Assembly (NCBI GenBank): GCA_029531795.1
Contig: JAPEIS010000013.1
Coordinates: 372,001 to 436,000 of the forward strand
Length of the DNA stretch: 64,000 nucleotides
Source: Sclerotinia nivalis
Taxonomy: Eukaryota > Ascomycota > Leotiomycetes > Helotiales > Sclerotiniaceae
Direction of reading: 5' to 3'
Both the position numbers and the translations under genes were made by a program. Below, piece by piece: positions 37,216-46,684 of this stretch (positions are counted from its first letter, which is position 1; the number at the start of each line of letters is the position of its first letter). The notes beneath the pieces were generated by a model that worked only from the letters and a program-made list of their open reading frames with translations, was not told the DNA's origin and ran no database searches.

Positions 37216-38870
37216 GGGGTAGGATTAGGGTTGGAAGGTAGACGGGTTGATGAGGGATAAGGAAGGATGGGATTAAGGAAATGAATGATAAGAGGGGACA
37301 ATTGGAATCTGGGAAACAGATGGAAAACCGTGGTCTTTGAGGTCCTTGGACATTAAGGAGAAATAGGATAGGCGTAATGGGTATGGTTAGCAGGCATGGA
37401 ATTGGATGGGAATGGGAATGGATAGGGTCAAGACTTTGAGGCTGTGTTCATGGACATTAGAGGTCAATTGGTCAAGGATATGATGGAATGGGGTAGGATA
37501 TATCGAGCTTTAATCGAGCCGATATTTGTTTTTGGAGTTTTGGGGAATTCTGGTAAGAATTGGTGGATTTTAGTAGTGTTTGTATACTAGCCAATAATGT
37601 ATCTATTGAAGGAATTTCGAAGAAATCAATGAGATTATATAAAGTGGAAATTTGAAAGAAGCGAGTACGCGAATTGAGATTTTGAAGTGAAGATAGTAAG
37701 AAAGAAGAAGTTCCAACGATGCTGTGGAAAGACGGCTTCGGGTTTAAGCGTGTTAATACGCGAGGAATACGAAGAATCATAGTAGGGATTCATTACTGCT
37801 TTATTGCATCAAGGTAAAGAGCAATCTGAGGACTCAATATGTGGTCTTGGACCAGGTAGTCAGCAGATTCTAGAAGCCATGATTGATGGTCCTTTTCGGC
37901 AATTCTTTTGCCAGATTGAGTCTAGAAATTTTTTGTTGTTAATGCATTTCAGCGAGCGTATGATATAGAGATTATAATTAGTGTGTCTGGTAGTCTAGAC
38001 TGCAGTTCAATAGTTAAAGACTTTCTGATGCTAAAGCTATCTCGAACACTGAAATGATTTTCACCTTGTCCTAGCCGAATCTAGACTCTTATATGCGCTC
38101 ATCTCAAACTCGCAATTCGGCCTAGCATCAATTATACAATCTCCAATTCACCATCGACGGCTCTTCGAAGTATTCAGCATTTACCCAACGGAGTATCTCC
38201 CAGCAATTTCTTGTCCGGTGGATGATGAGAGGTACTAGACATCCTTGGCTTTATTTGGGTTTATCCAGGGGCTTCTAGATATGAGAGTTCGTAGCAATTT
38301 AGATGAACTTCTCACTGAATAAAGTGATACATCCTCTTGCAAGTGCTGAGAATCGGCCAATCATATGATGGTAGAAAAGCAGCCAAAGCTCAAGCATCCT
38401 TAATAACTTTTCACGCCTCAGTTTGGGCCTGCAAAAAGATATGCCGGCTCAATAATAACATGCATTTTATTTTCACTCTGGGTATATGAGAATTTATGGA
38501 ACTAGGAAACATCTGTCATGAGAATCTATTTATCTAAGTACCAAATTGGAGGGGGAACTGGCATGGCTGTGCAGCTTGTAAACGTGGTAGATCTCGATCT
38601 CAGCTAATCCCTGATTAGATGATTTCGAATTCGAATTCTTTTCCAGACCACTGGCTCACATGCTGTCTTTGTTCCTTATCAGATCCTTGGGCCTTCAGAA
38701 TATCTTTGGAGGTCCCTGAACTCACTCTCAGTCACTCCCTAAAATGTATTCCCTTTATAAAGGTAGACATTGGAATTTCTCTCTAGGCCTGCGTATCATT
38801 GAAATTAGAAATGTTATCCTTTTGTCGGCCATACTAACTGGAGTTGGATGTAAGTTGAGTATTACTTACC
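37216..38870. other. Intergenic with one doubtful minus ORF
   Basis: Apart from the 102-codon minus ORF at 37472-37780, listed separately, nothing gene-like is seen in this AT-rich sequence. Confidence 0.5.
37472..37780 (-). CDS. Doubtful ORF, 102 aa, mitochondrial-like N terminus
   Basis: The ATG at 37780 opens a frame whose first 35 residues lack acidic residues and carry spaced Arg/Lys (MILRIPRVLTRLNPKPSF), like a mitochondrial presequence. The rest is Leu/Ser/Ile-rich with no domain. It may be a chance ORF or the first exon of an undetected gene. Confidence 0.2.
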   Translation of the reverse strand: MILRIPRVLTRLNPKPSFHSIVGTSSFLLSSLQNLNSRTRFFQISTLYNLIDFFEIPSIDTLLASIQTLLKSTNSYQNSPKLQKQISARLKLDISYPIPSYP

Positions 38871-39464
38871 TTACTCTCCACGAGCATGACCCTCACAATA
38901 TGCTGCTCCTGGCGTTGTTTTCACTAACAAACAGTCTGGAGCAGTACAATTATGAGTATCACAATATATCCTCCCACCATTGAGATCTTTGAGACTCGAA
39001 CAACCTCTCATAGAACATTGATGGCGGTCGCAGAATCGATGTGTCCCCGCCCTTCTACTTAGACAGTTGTTGATATGACACTTATGGCCGTTGCAGAATT
39101 TCGAAAGGACGAATTGAATCTCCGAACATTGGGCATCTTGACATGTATGAGCGGTGCAACAGTTCGAACCCTTATGTTTCAATTTCTGACAGCCTTTTGT
39201 GCTACATCTGAAATCCGAAAAAATATATCAGCTTCCTGTTATACTCAACTAAACACGAAATTTTACTCACGCTGCTGGCACCACCATGTGTCTGGGCCAG
39301 TTACCGAGTTAATGCACCCCTGATTGCGGCATTTGTCTGTTTCAAAAATTAATATGGAAACCTTGAAAGAGTCAAGTATACCTACGAAGACCGCAATAAA
39401 TACTTCCTGGAGACTTAGGCCCGCGACATTTGTTTCCTTTTTGCGGTCGCCAATGACACGGCAT
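38871..39464 (-). pseudogene. Seven-module Cys3His repeat protein gene with apparent one-base frameshift
   Basis: The exons are 39464-39386 (ATG at 39464), 39336-39271 and 39207-38871, with introns of 49 and 63 nt and canonical GTAGGT and GTGAGT donors. The product is a string of about seven modules of the form C-x4-C-x9-12-C-x2-H, for example KCHINNCLSRRAGTHRFCDRH and QCSMRGC...YCDTH. Such modules can bind zinc; I recall similar repeats in uncharacterised ascomycete proteins. Exons 1 and 2 join in frame, completing a His of module 1. At the second junction the splice completes the expected His (C|AT), but the next base needed to form the Cys codon (TGT) is missing. The third exon is thus one base out of frame. 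It is either a recent pseudogene, a sequence error, or a non-standard splice. A GTAAGG donor at the 3' end could allow one more exon. Confidence 0.55.
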
Positions 39465-40341
39465 TATTAGCACCAAGGTAGTTGACGGTCAAAGCTGAGT
39501 ATTTGAAGTAAGTGAAGAGTATTCTGAAGAATGCTTATTTTGAGTTCATATGAAGGACAAACTTGATGTTTCGATTGAAAGAAATAAAAACTACCATGTG
39601 TTCCGTTGAAAGAAAACCCTTGCTAATCAGTAGCCTTCAGTGCGGAGTAAGTTTTGGGTTATAAATAAATTGATGCAAGCGAATTCATAGGGAGAATATC
39701 ATGCTCCATTGCACAGAGTCCTGCCGTCTATACATAGCCATGGCTCATGGCTCATGAAATACCAACATTCTGAGAGTGAATAACACTGCAAATTGGATTG
39801 AGTGTCTAAGAAATTAGCTAATAATGTGAAGCCAAGGGATTGGTTGTATTATTCCAAAGAACGGGAGTGGTGGATGGTGCTCTTAATACAAGATGAGGAA
39901 AATTAGATATTAAATGAGCCTTTGTTGGACCAGCTACTGTTATTGCAATGAGTTCACGCTAAAAGAGCTAGTGTTTTCAGAGCGATATTAGATAGGAAAG
40001 GCATGGTTTTCGTGTTCTATACCGTCTGATGAGCACCAGGTTATGCATACTTACAGTTAAAACTACACTAATACTATGCGACCTAGTGAATATAGATGAT
40101 GAAATTCTAACTGAATATAAATTTAATGCCATTACGCCTAAGCTCATTTCCAGCTACAGAGCTTTTTCCCGCGGACTGTAAATTTGTCTACCTTCTTCTC
40201 CTCGCTTGCCCCCTATAGCTAACCAACGAAAATAAACATGGACATTCCCATACAGCATTCCTGTACCTAACAGTCATTCTCGGCTTCATAAGAAAGTCCA
40301 ACTTTGATAGACCATCTAGATGAGCACTAATTCTTCTTTCG
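39465..40341. other. Intergenic, no gene seen
   Basis: AT-rich sequence with no ORF of note. It includes the 5' flank of the Cys3His repeat gene. Confidence 0.55.
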
Positions 40342-40830
40342 TCACATTCTCAAATATTTTTGACCCTCCAAATTCTGCTCTTGAAAAAGGCACGCCAACC
40401 CACAGTATGTGTTGGGTTCTTCCGCTAGGTGGATGAGAAGACGCCATACGTTTTTTTGACAATCTTCATTTCTGTAAATAGGGCAATCTGCGGAGGCATC
40501 GAAAGCGGGATCAGAATCCTGGTAGAATGAGGGTATGTATTCCTCCTAGCATGATGCTTGTATAGCGGAATAGTATTCATCATGTAAGACGCCCTTGTAG
40601 CCCAAATTCGGCAAGTCTTCGCCTTCTCTATGTCGAGCCCTTTTGATCGATTGTTGAAGTTCTTTAGACTCATAGGGGCCTTCGGGTTCTATTAAATAAT
40701 CATCCTCTTGGCAGCTTTTCCCGCATCCATCACCAACCGGTATGCCATGGCATTTTGGCAGATGAATCCTGTGAGTTAATTTACATATTGCATGACAACC
40801 CCCAATAGTTTGGAAAATGAGACATCCCAC
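40342..40830 (-). pseudogene. Coding-like frame of 162 codons interrupted by one TAG
   Basis: From a likely splice acceptor (ATAG just right of 40830) the frame runs 94 codons with a Cys-rich start (GCLIFQTIGGCHAICKL, then LPKCHGIPVGDGCGKSCQED) to TAG at 40548-40546. It then continues in the same frame for 67 protein-like codons (EEYIPSFYQDSDPAF, then ADCPIYRNEDCQKNVWRLLI, LAEEPNTYCGLACLF) to TGA at 40344-40342. The composition does not change across the TAG, so I read this as one gene exon with a single nonsense change. CAG to TAG or TGG to TAG would be a simple transition. No upstream start exon was found, and the family is unknown. Confidence 0.45.
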
Positions 40831-41514
40831 CTATCTACTTTGATTAATCCCACGATTCTTTGCTCACAAGCTCTGAAGTATGAAAAGACAGTAAATATTG
40901 TCGAAAAAAGGATAAACAAAGAACTAGCTATATGTCAATCAACCCTTCAATAAGAAGTCCTCCACATCAATACAAACAACTACTGCCGACCTACCGCAAC
41001 TCAGCGGGCATTCTTCTCAAGCTCTCTGTACATGACATCCCAAGTACTCCTGCTAAAGAACTAATGGTCAAAGCGCTCAGCTATTGCGTAGTAAAATCAA
41101 GATGGGAAGGCACTAATCCATAGAGTGGGAACTTTTGCACAGGGAAGAATAGGACAAGGGACGAACGGGGGAAAATGGTTAAGCTGTAGATGTATAGTCT
41201 AAGGACAAAAAAGATTGCCTCACGCTTGCTATCATCTCTTGATCACCGCCACCCTCAAGGACATGAACCCATAGTCGCAGAGCAAAGCATAGAGTTTCCA
41301 TGAACAAATGAGACAAATACATATGACCGAAGGCACAGCATACGGACACGCACACACACCTGCCGAGCACAAGAAAGACACATCACCCAGAAAAAGTAAC
41401 AACATCCACTAACTAACCACAATTTTCCTTCAATTCTCGAGTTTTATTTCATATGTTCTGATATTTGGATACCATCTTCCTAGCATTGGGATCTTGGTAT
41501 TCAAATCCTCACAT
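40831..41514. other. Intergenic, no convincing gene
   Basis: Only short ORFs occur, such as a plus 63-codon ORF starting at 40932. It includes the 3' flank of the deuterolysin gene. Confidence 0.5.
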
Positions 41515-43010
41515 CTAGCATCCGACGTAAATGGCTATTGCAATAATTAGTCACAATTCCTCCATACAATATATGATTTAGAGAATAGAGAGAAACGGGG
41601 TTGAAAAAGGGATAGGGAAAAAAAAATCATACCATTAGCATAAAGCGCATAACTATCCGCATTCAACACGGCCTTTGCACTAGTCAACGCAACAGCCGCC
41701 GAATAACCATATCCATTATCCGCCGTTCCAGGACTATAAGTCGCAGGCGCATGAGTAAACTCATGTAAACTGGTCGTAGCCCTATCCTGGGCATGACAAG
41801 TTCCCGAAAGAGTCGGGAGCGCCGAGTAATAAAGTGGGCAATTGATAATTTCATTCGTAGAAGGGATCGTGTACGCGAGAACATTGGAAGTACAGTAATT
41901 ATAGATATCAGTGCAGTAGTATGTTGTACTTCCGGATGTAAGCGAGGAACATTGTGACGCGACGGCGGAGAGACGAGCAGCGACGACAGAGCGGGTGGAG
42001 GCGGCGGTAGTTTTGAAGTATTCGGAGAATTTTGTTGCGGAGCCTGAGGAGGCGGCTGTGGAGGCGGCGCGCGCAAGTTGGGCGCAGTAGGTGAGTGCTT
42101 GGGTGGTTTGGGATTTTTGGGTTGTCGAACAGCCGGATTGAAGGACGGTGCGGCGGTCGATGGCGGGGATTGCTTTGGCCATGGATTGGGCGGCGACGCC
42201 ATCGATGGGGATGGTGAGAGTGTTGGATTTGAAGAGAATGGTGTCACTTATTTTGGTGGATCCTACGGGGGCGACGGGAATGGTGCCTTCGGCAACGAAG
42301 GTGTAGGTTGTGCTAGAGAGGTCGTGGACTTCGGCTGCGTTGAATGTAGTTTCGAAGGTTTCACCTGCTGCGAGAGTGTGGAAGACCTCGGGGGCTAAGT
42401 CTGTGCGTTGAATGGAACGGAGGATTCCTTTGAATGGAACAGCGTTTTCTTTCTTGTGTTAGCTTCAATGCTTCAAACAAGAGATACGAATATAAATTCA
42501 TCGCTTAATTGTATTTGGGAGAAGTAGAAATACTGGAAACTCACCTCCTTCATAAACAGCAACCTTTTGAACAGGGGCAGAGTCAAACAGTGTTCCATAT
42601 TTCAACAAGTTCAAGGCCTCAGTCCCGGTATTTTTGACCGTAGCATGAACTACAGCGTTATCACCAGCAGCCAAGGTGACTTCAAGGACATTGTTATCCC
42701 TAGAAAAATTATTAGCTCCAGTTTCTATGACAGTACAAAACCAAAGTAGAAGATTCGGGACAATGTGAGGCTTTGGATATGGTATGACGAATCAACCCAA
42801 TCTTGTAAGTTAATACCCAGATAGATTGAATAGCGTATAGACAAAATGCTCCAAGCAGAGTCAATTGCAGAATGCGTTCGTGCATTAGACAGAAACATTG
42901 TTAGATTCTAGTCCAGAGTATTAAAAACTTGTAACTTGCCTCTTTACAGCCGCAGAGTTGACAATGGCAGCCAAACTGGCAATTGTCAAAATATTAGAGA
43001 CAGCGCGCAT
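41515..43010 (-). CDS. Secreted M35 deuterolysin (neutral protease 2), 353 aa, four exons
   Basis: The exons are 43010-42940, 42699-42545, 42448-41633 and 41534-41515. Intron 1 (240 nt) begins with GC (AG|GCAAGT); the others (96 and 98 nt) are GT-AG. The precursor starts with a signal peptide (MRAVSNILTIASLAAIVNSA) and a Lys-Arg. A beta-rich propeptide (about 25-180) contains NTGTEALNLLKYGTLFD. The Cys-rich catalytic domain has the zinc motif HEFTH (about 304-308) and the M35 signature GTADNGYGY, whose Asp (about 319) is the third ligand. The 20-nt last exon gives AIYVGC, the usual end carrying the last cysteine. It is an extracellular zinc endoprotease that prefers basic proteins. The catalytic residues are all present. 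Confidence 0.93.
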
Positions 43011-44596
43011 ATTGAGATGAGAAAGAATGATATCCGTTCAAAAGGTTTTGAAGTTGCTGAAGATGAGGATGAGAAGCTCGAGTTTGAGTGACTGGCGACC
43101 CGTCATATATAGATAATTTGAAGTCCATTCGGCATTCTTCATGTTGTTGAGCGCCGGAAGCTCTCCCGCGTAGAACACTCGTGATGGTGATCTGATATGG
43201 AAGGTACGAGCAATTGATAAGAGTATGCATCCATCATCTTCAAGATATCGTCTTTTCACATAATCTCCTCTCCGAAGTTCGAATTCGCCTGCTTTTTCGG
43301 TAAACTTTAATGCCATTATCAATGTCCCTAGTGATAACGAACAATTGCGATCCCACTCAGGACCCATGTGCTCTGCCCCAAATCCAATACATCGCAATGT
43401 ATGATTGGAAGTACTTTGTAAATCCTATCCTTAGTGTATGAAAAGTATCGTGGACCAACAGGATCATGAATGTTGACATATGTGACTACTTACCAAGATA
43501 GGAAGTTGAAGAAAATATTTGACAGTTACCAAGCCAAAGTACCAAATAATAAAAGCATTCGACAATATGCGGGCGCTCTGGGTGTTTTAGCCAAGAGCTT
43601 TGAAATAGATCACCAAGATTTTCTGTGACTATCTTGAAGATTGTACCATTTCATTGTAGGAAACTGTAAAGGATCACTTGAGTGCCAAGTAAATTCGAGG
43701 TACAGTGTAACATCCAGATATCAACCTGTGAATACATTTGGTAATTGATTTACCATCCACTGCCAAACACTCGAAAAGTCCAAGAAAGACCAAGACAATT
43801 TGTATCTTGGCTTAAAAGAAGAAATGGACTTGGCAGGACCTTTTATATCTTTTCTTCCTCGATTCACCTTCTCAATAGAGGGATGATCTTCCCTGACAGT
43901 CTCGAGCTTCTTAACGATGATGTGGCATCAAAATTCTCCATGCCAAGAAATCTTGAGATAACGCGGGAGAGTATAGAGATGGGGAAGGAGAAAACAGATA
44001 GGTGCACCAATGATATGTAGTCGAAGTCTTGGGAGTTCGGACTTTGATGTTCTGATGATTGCATCCCCTTTGATTATAGAGCTTCAAACATTTACCCGGA
44101 TCTCGGCTTTCCTCATCCGTCCGCTCCTTCCACTAATCATGATCTCTTAGTAGTCACTAAACATGAGAGAAGACACCATTCAAAGCGACGATAACAAAAC
44201 AATTGCCGCTGAATGCGACGTCGGCATTGATCACTCTTGATCTTGATAAGAAACTGCCGTCGGGAAAAAGTTGTGGCAGAGATGTTGGTAAAACCCCACA
44301 CTTGGATCTTCGACCTTCTACATCGAGATAGTCTGTCTTGGCCTTTACCAAGAAAAACGAACGACTTCTCATTTTCCTCAAACACCCCATTTTGCACACC
44401 TCAGACCTTCAAACACCTTTTTCAAAATCTCAACGATAACTTTTTTCCATATCCATTTTTACGGGAACAGCAGATTTGGGTAATGTTACTTCGTCGTGGA
44501 CAATACTCACTGCATTCATCTGAACGCAAATTCCAAATCAAACCAAAACTTACCATCCTACTTATTACTTTTATATTGTTCGGCTTATTTGTCAGA
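43011..44596. promoter_or_regulatory. Divergent interval between deuterolysin and propeptide-like gene
   Basis: This 1.6-kb interval separates two genes read outward. A minus frame at 43038-43367 has protein-like composition but no domain, and may be a relic. The plus frame of the next gene extends upstream of 44597 through a hydrophobic stretch (LTILLITFILFGLF). I regard that stretch as leader sequence, though an ATG at 44483 would include it as a membrane anchor. Confidence 0.4.
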
Positions 44597-45100
44597 ATGG
44601 AGGCATCTCCTACTGATCAACATGATGTTCCTATCCAAATATCCATCTCAGATGGTACTTCAATCGACAGCGAACCATCAAGCCCACCAACCATCAGCTT
44701 AAAAGTCACATTGCGTAACACCTCAGACAAACCTGTCTCCTTTCTTCGATGGTCTACTCCCTTCGACATACGAGCTGTTCCTATGGGAATATTTAAATTC
44801 CAATCCGTCGAAACTGAAGATTTTGCTCCTTGTCTAGAGTTGAAACTCAATCGAAAGATTCCAAGAGAGGGTATCTTCTCAGATGATGATATAATTTCCA
44901 TTGATGCGGGTGCCGAAGAATCGAAGATTATCGAGATAAAAGCTCCTGAGGTTGTGTTGACGAGAGGGGAGAAGTATGTGGTAAATGCGAAAGGGTATTG
45001 GATGCATGTGTTGATCGGAGAGAGGGAGGAAGCAAAGAAAGCAGATGCTAAGGTTTTAAGAGAGGATTTTGAGAGTGAGGGTGTAGAGATTGAAGTATAA
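44597..45100 (+). CDS. Small protein resembling the deuterolysin propeptide (167 aa)
   Basis: I chose the ATG at 44597 (context AGAATGG), giving 167 aa and no signal peptide; ATG 44483 would add 38 residues with a hydrophobic helix. Residues 41-57 (NTSDKPVSFLRWSTPFD) line up without gaps with residues 47-63 of the neighbouring deuterolysin propeptide (NTGTEALNLLKYGTLFD). The downstream pattern also agrees: an LKLNRK/LRSIQR strand, a G-rich turn (IDAGAEES against LAAGETFE) and a final YxxxAxG strand. I recall single-domain homologs as conserved hypothetical proteins in other ascomycetes. It may have the same beta-sandwich fold as the propeptide; a binding or inhibitory role toward M35 proteases is inference. 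The C-terminal tail is charged and helical. Confidence 0.7.
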   Translation: MEASPTDQHDVPIQISISDGTSIDSEPSSPPTISLKVTLRNTSDKPVSFLRWSTPFDIRAVPMGIFKFQSVETEDFAPCLELKLNRKIPREGIFSDDDIISIDAGAEESKIIEIKAPEVVLTRGEKYVVNAKGYWMHVLIGEREEAKKADAKVLREDFESEGVEIEV

Positions 45101-45860
45101 ATTATAAGGTCAAATAGGCTTGACAGGTACTTGAAGGAATGTAAGTAAGTACGCATGGAATGTTGTCGGGTCGCTTTTATGTTGTGATGTTGTGATGTTG
45201 TGATGTTGTGATATATGCAATCAAATTTGTTGCATGAAATAACAGGTCAAGGATTGTTAAGAAGTCTAACACAATCTCTTTTCGTCCCCTCATCTTTTAT
45301 TGAGAAGCTCGTCGTCCGGTAGCTTTACTCTTTCTTGAAAGTGACAGCTAGACAAAATGCCTTCTCCACTACTTCCTACTTCCCTTTGAATGGCAAAAGG
45401 AGATGGAACAATAAAATTCAAAAGAAAAGAAAAAAAACATACAACAGTGGGGATTCGCTGGTGGTCACCCACCCAACTACTAATCCACCGATCTGAAGCT
45501 TGTGTATGGCAGAGCGGACGGGATGCCCAATTCTCTTCAGTCTATGGTCGTATGTGAAGGTTTGCACGTTAGATGTTATTATATTGGGATCCTTTTTCGG
45601 AGTTGTATGGAGGCGTTGGACGTGGTGTATGTCCGCAGGAGTAACATCTGTTTGATATCCTTCACAGAACTTTCTGTGTGTGGAATATGACGTTCTAACA
45701 ATACCTAAGTATGTGAAACTTACACGGCCATTATAAATCATGGGGAAATTCTCTATAGTCAGCATGAAAAACCTCAATGTTTGAATTGAGTTGAGTTGAG
45801 CTGAGTTGAGCTGCGTTGATTCAAATCTCGATTCTTACACATCTTGTCTTTCCTCCTTAC
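45101..45860. other. Intergenic; 9-bp ATGTTGTG-type repeat
   Basis: A GATGTTGTG repeat of about four units lies at 45179-45212. A minus frame (45418-45777) has partly protein-like composition but starts with TTG and has no recognisable domain. Confidence 0.5.
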
Positions 45861-46684
45861 TCACGGACTTAACCTTTGAATATCCCACTCCCCATCTTTT
45901 TTCTTCTCATATTGAAATCGATCATGTAATCGACTATCTCTTCCTTGCCAAAACTCTACCATCTCTGGTATAATTCTTAAACCTCCCCAAAATTCCGGCA
46001 CTGGTATCTTTTCTTGACCCTCAAATCTTTTCTCGACCTCTTTAACCCTCTCCTGTAATTCTTCTCTTCCCTTCAATACCTGACTCTGCGGACTAGCCCA
46101 TGCCCCAATTCTACTACCTCTCGCCCTCAAATCATAATAGACCTGACTTTCCTCATCAGATAACCTCTCCACCTTCCCCTCAACTCTAACCTGTCTCTCT
46201 AATTCCTGCCACCAAAACGTAAGACTCGCCCATTTATTCGACGCAATGTCTTTCGCCTTTTTACTCGTGCCCCAATTACTATATATAACAAATCCACCTG
46301 TCGCATCTAATTCTTTAAGGTATACCATGCGCGCGGATACGCGGCCAGAAGGTAGACTGGCAGTTGATAGACAAACGGTTTCGGGATGATAAACACCATT
46401 GGTTTGAGCGTGCGAGAACCAAGAATGAAATTGTGTGAGAGGATTGGAATCGAGATCTTTGCGATCGAGTGCACCTTTTACAAATTGATCTGCTTGGGCG
46501 TTGTTTTTCTCATTGGCGGGCGCGACTGTAGGATGACTTGTTGATTAGATATGTGTAGAGTAGAATTGGATGGGTTATGGTAGGGTGAATAGGACTTGCA
46601 GATAAGTTTGGAGGTGGAGGGTGAAGGGTAGAGGGCCATTTTAAGGAGTGTAGGACGGAAAAGAAGGTTCGAAGTCAATCGCAT
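45861..46684 (-). CDS. PDX3: Pyridoxamine 5'-phosphate oxidase (249 aa, two exons)
   Basis: Exon 1 is 46684-46600 and exon 2 is 46525-45861. The 74-nt intron is GC-AG (ATCT|GCAAGT...CTACAG); only this splice yields the expected KLIFAPAN at the junction. The FMN-dependent enzyme makes pyridoxal 5'-phosphate from the pyridoxamine or pyridoxine phosphates. Family features are NPLTQFHSWF, SGRVSARMVYLKEL (FMN and substrate Arg/Lys), YSNWGTSKKA, FWWQELERQVRVEGKVERL, FWGGLRIIPEMVEFWQGR and the C-terminal W-x-x-QRLSP. Upstream of a second Met (codon 16) is a short basic, hydrophobic leader (MRLTSNLLFRPTLLK) that could direct mitochondrial import; starting at that second Met would give a cytosolic form. 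It is divergent from the Rds1-like gene. Confidence 0.92.

Noticed and set aside
43038..43367. Minus ORF of about 110 codons upstream of the deuterolysin gene
   Set aside because: Partly protein-like, but no domain, and it occupies the likely promoter; could be a relic, not supported enough to call.
45418..45777. Minus ORF of 119 codons next to the oxidase gene
   Set aside because: It begins at TTG, ends in a Phe run from a purine tract and has no recognised domain.
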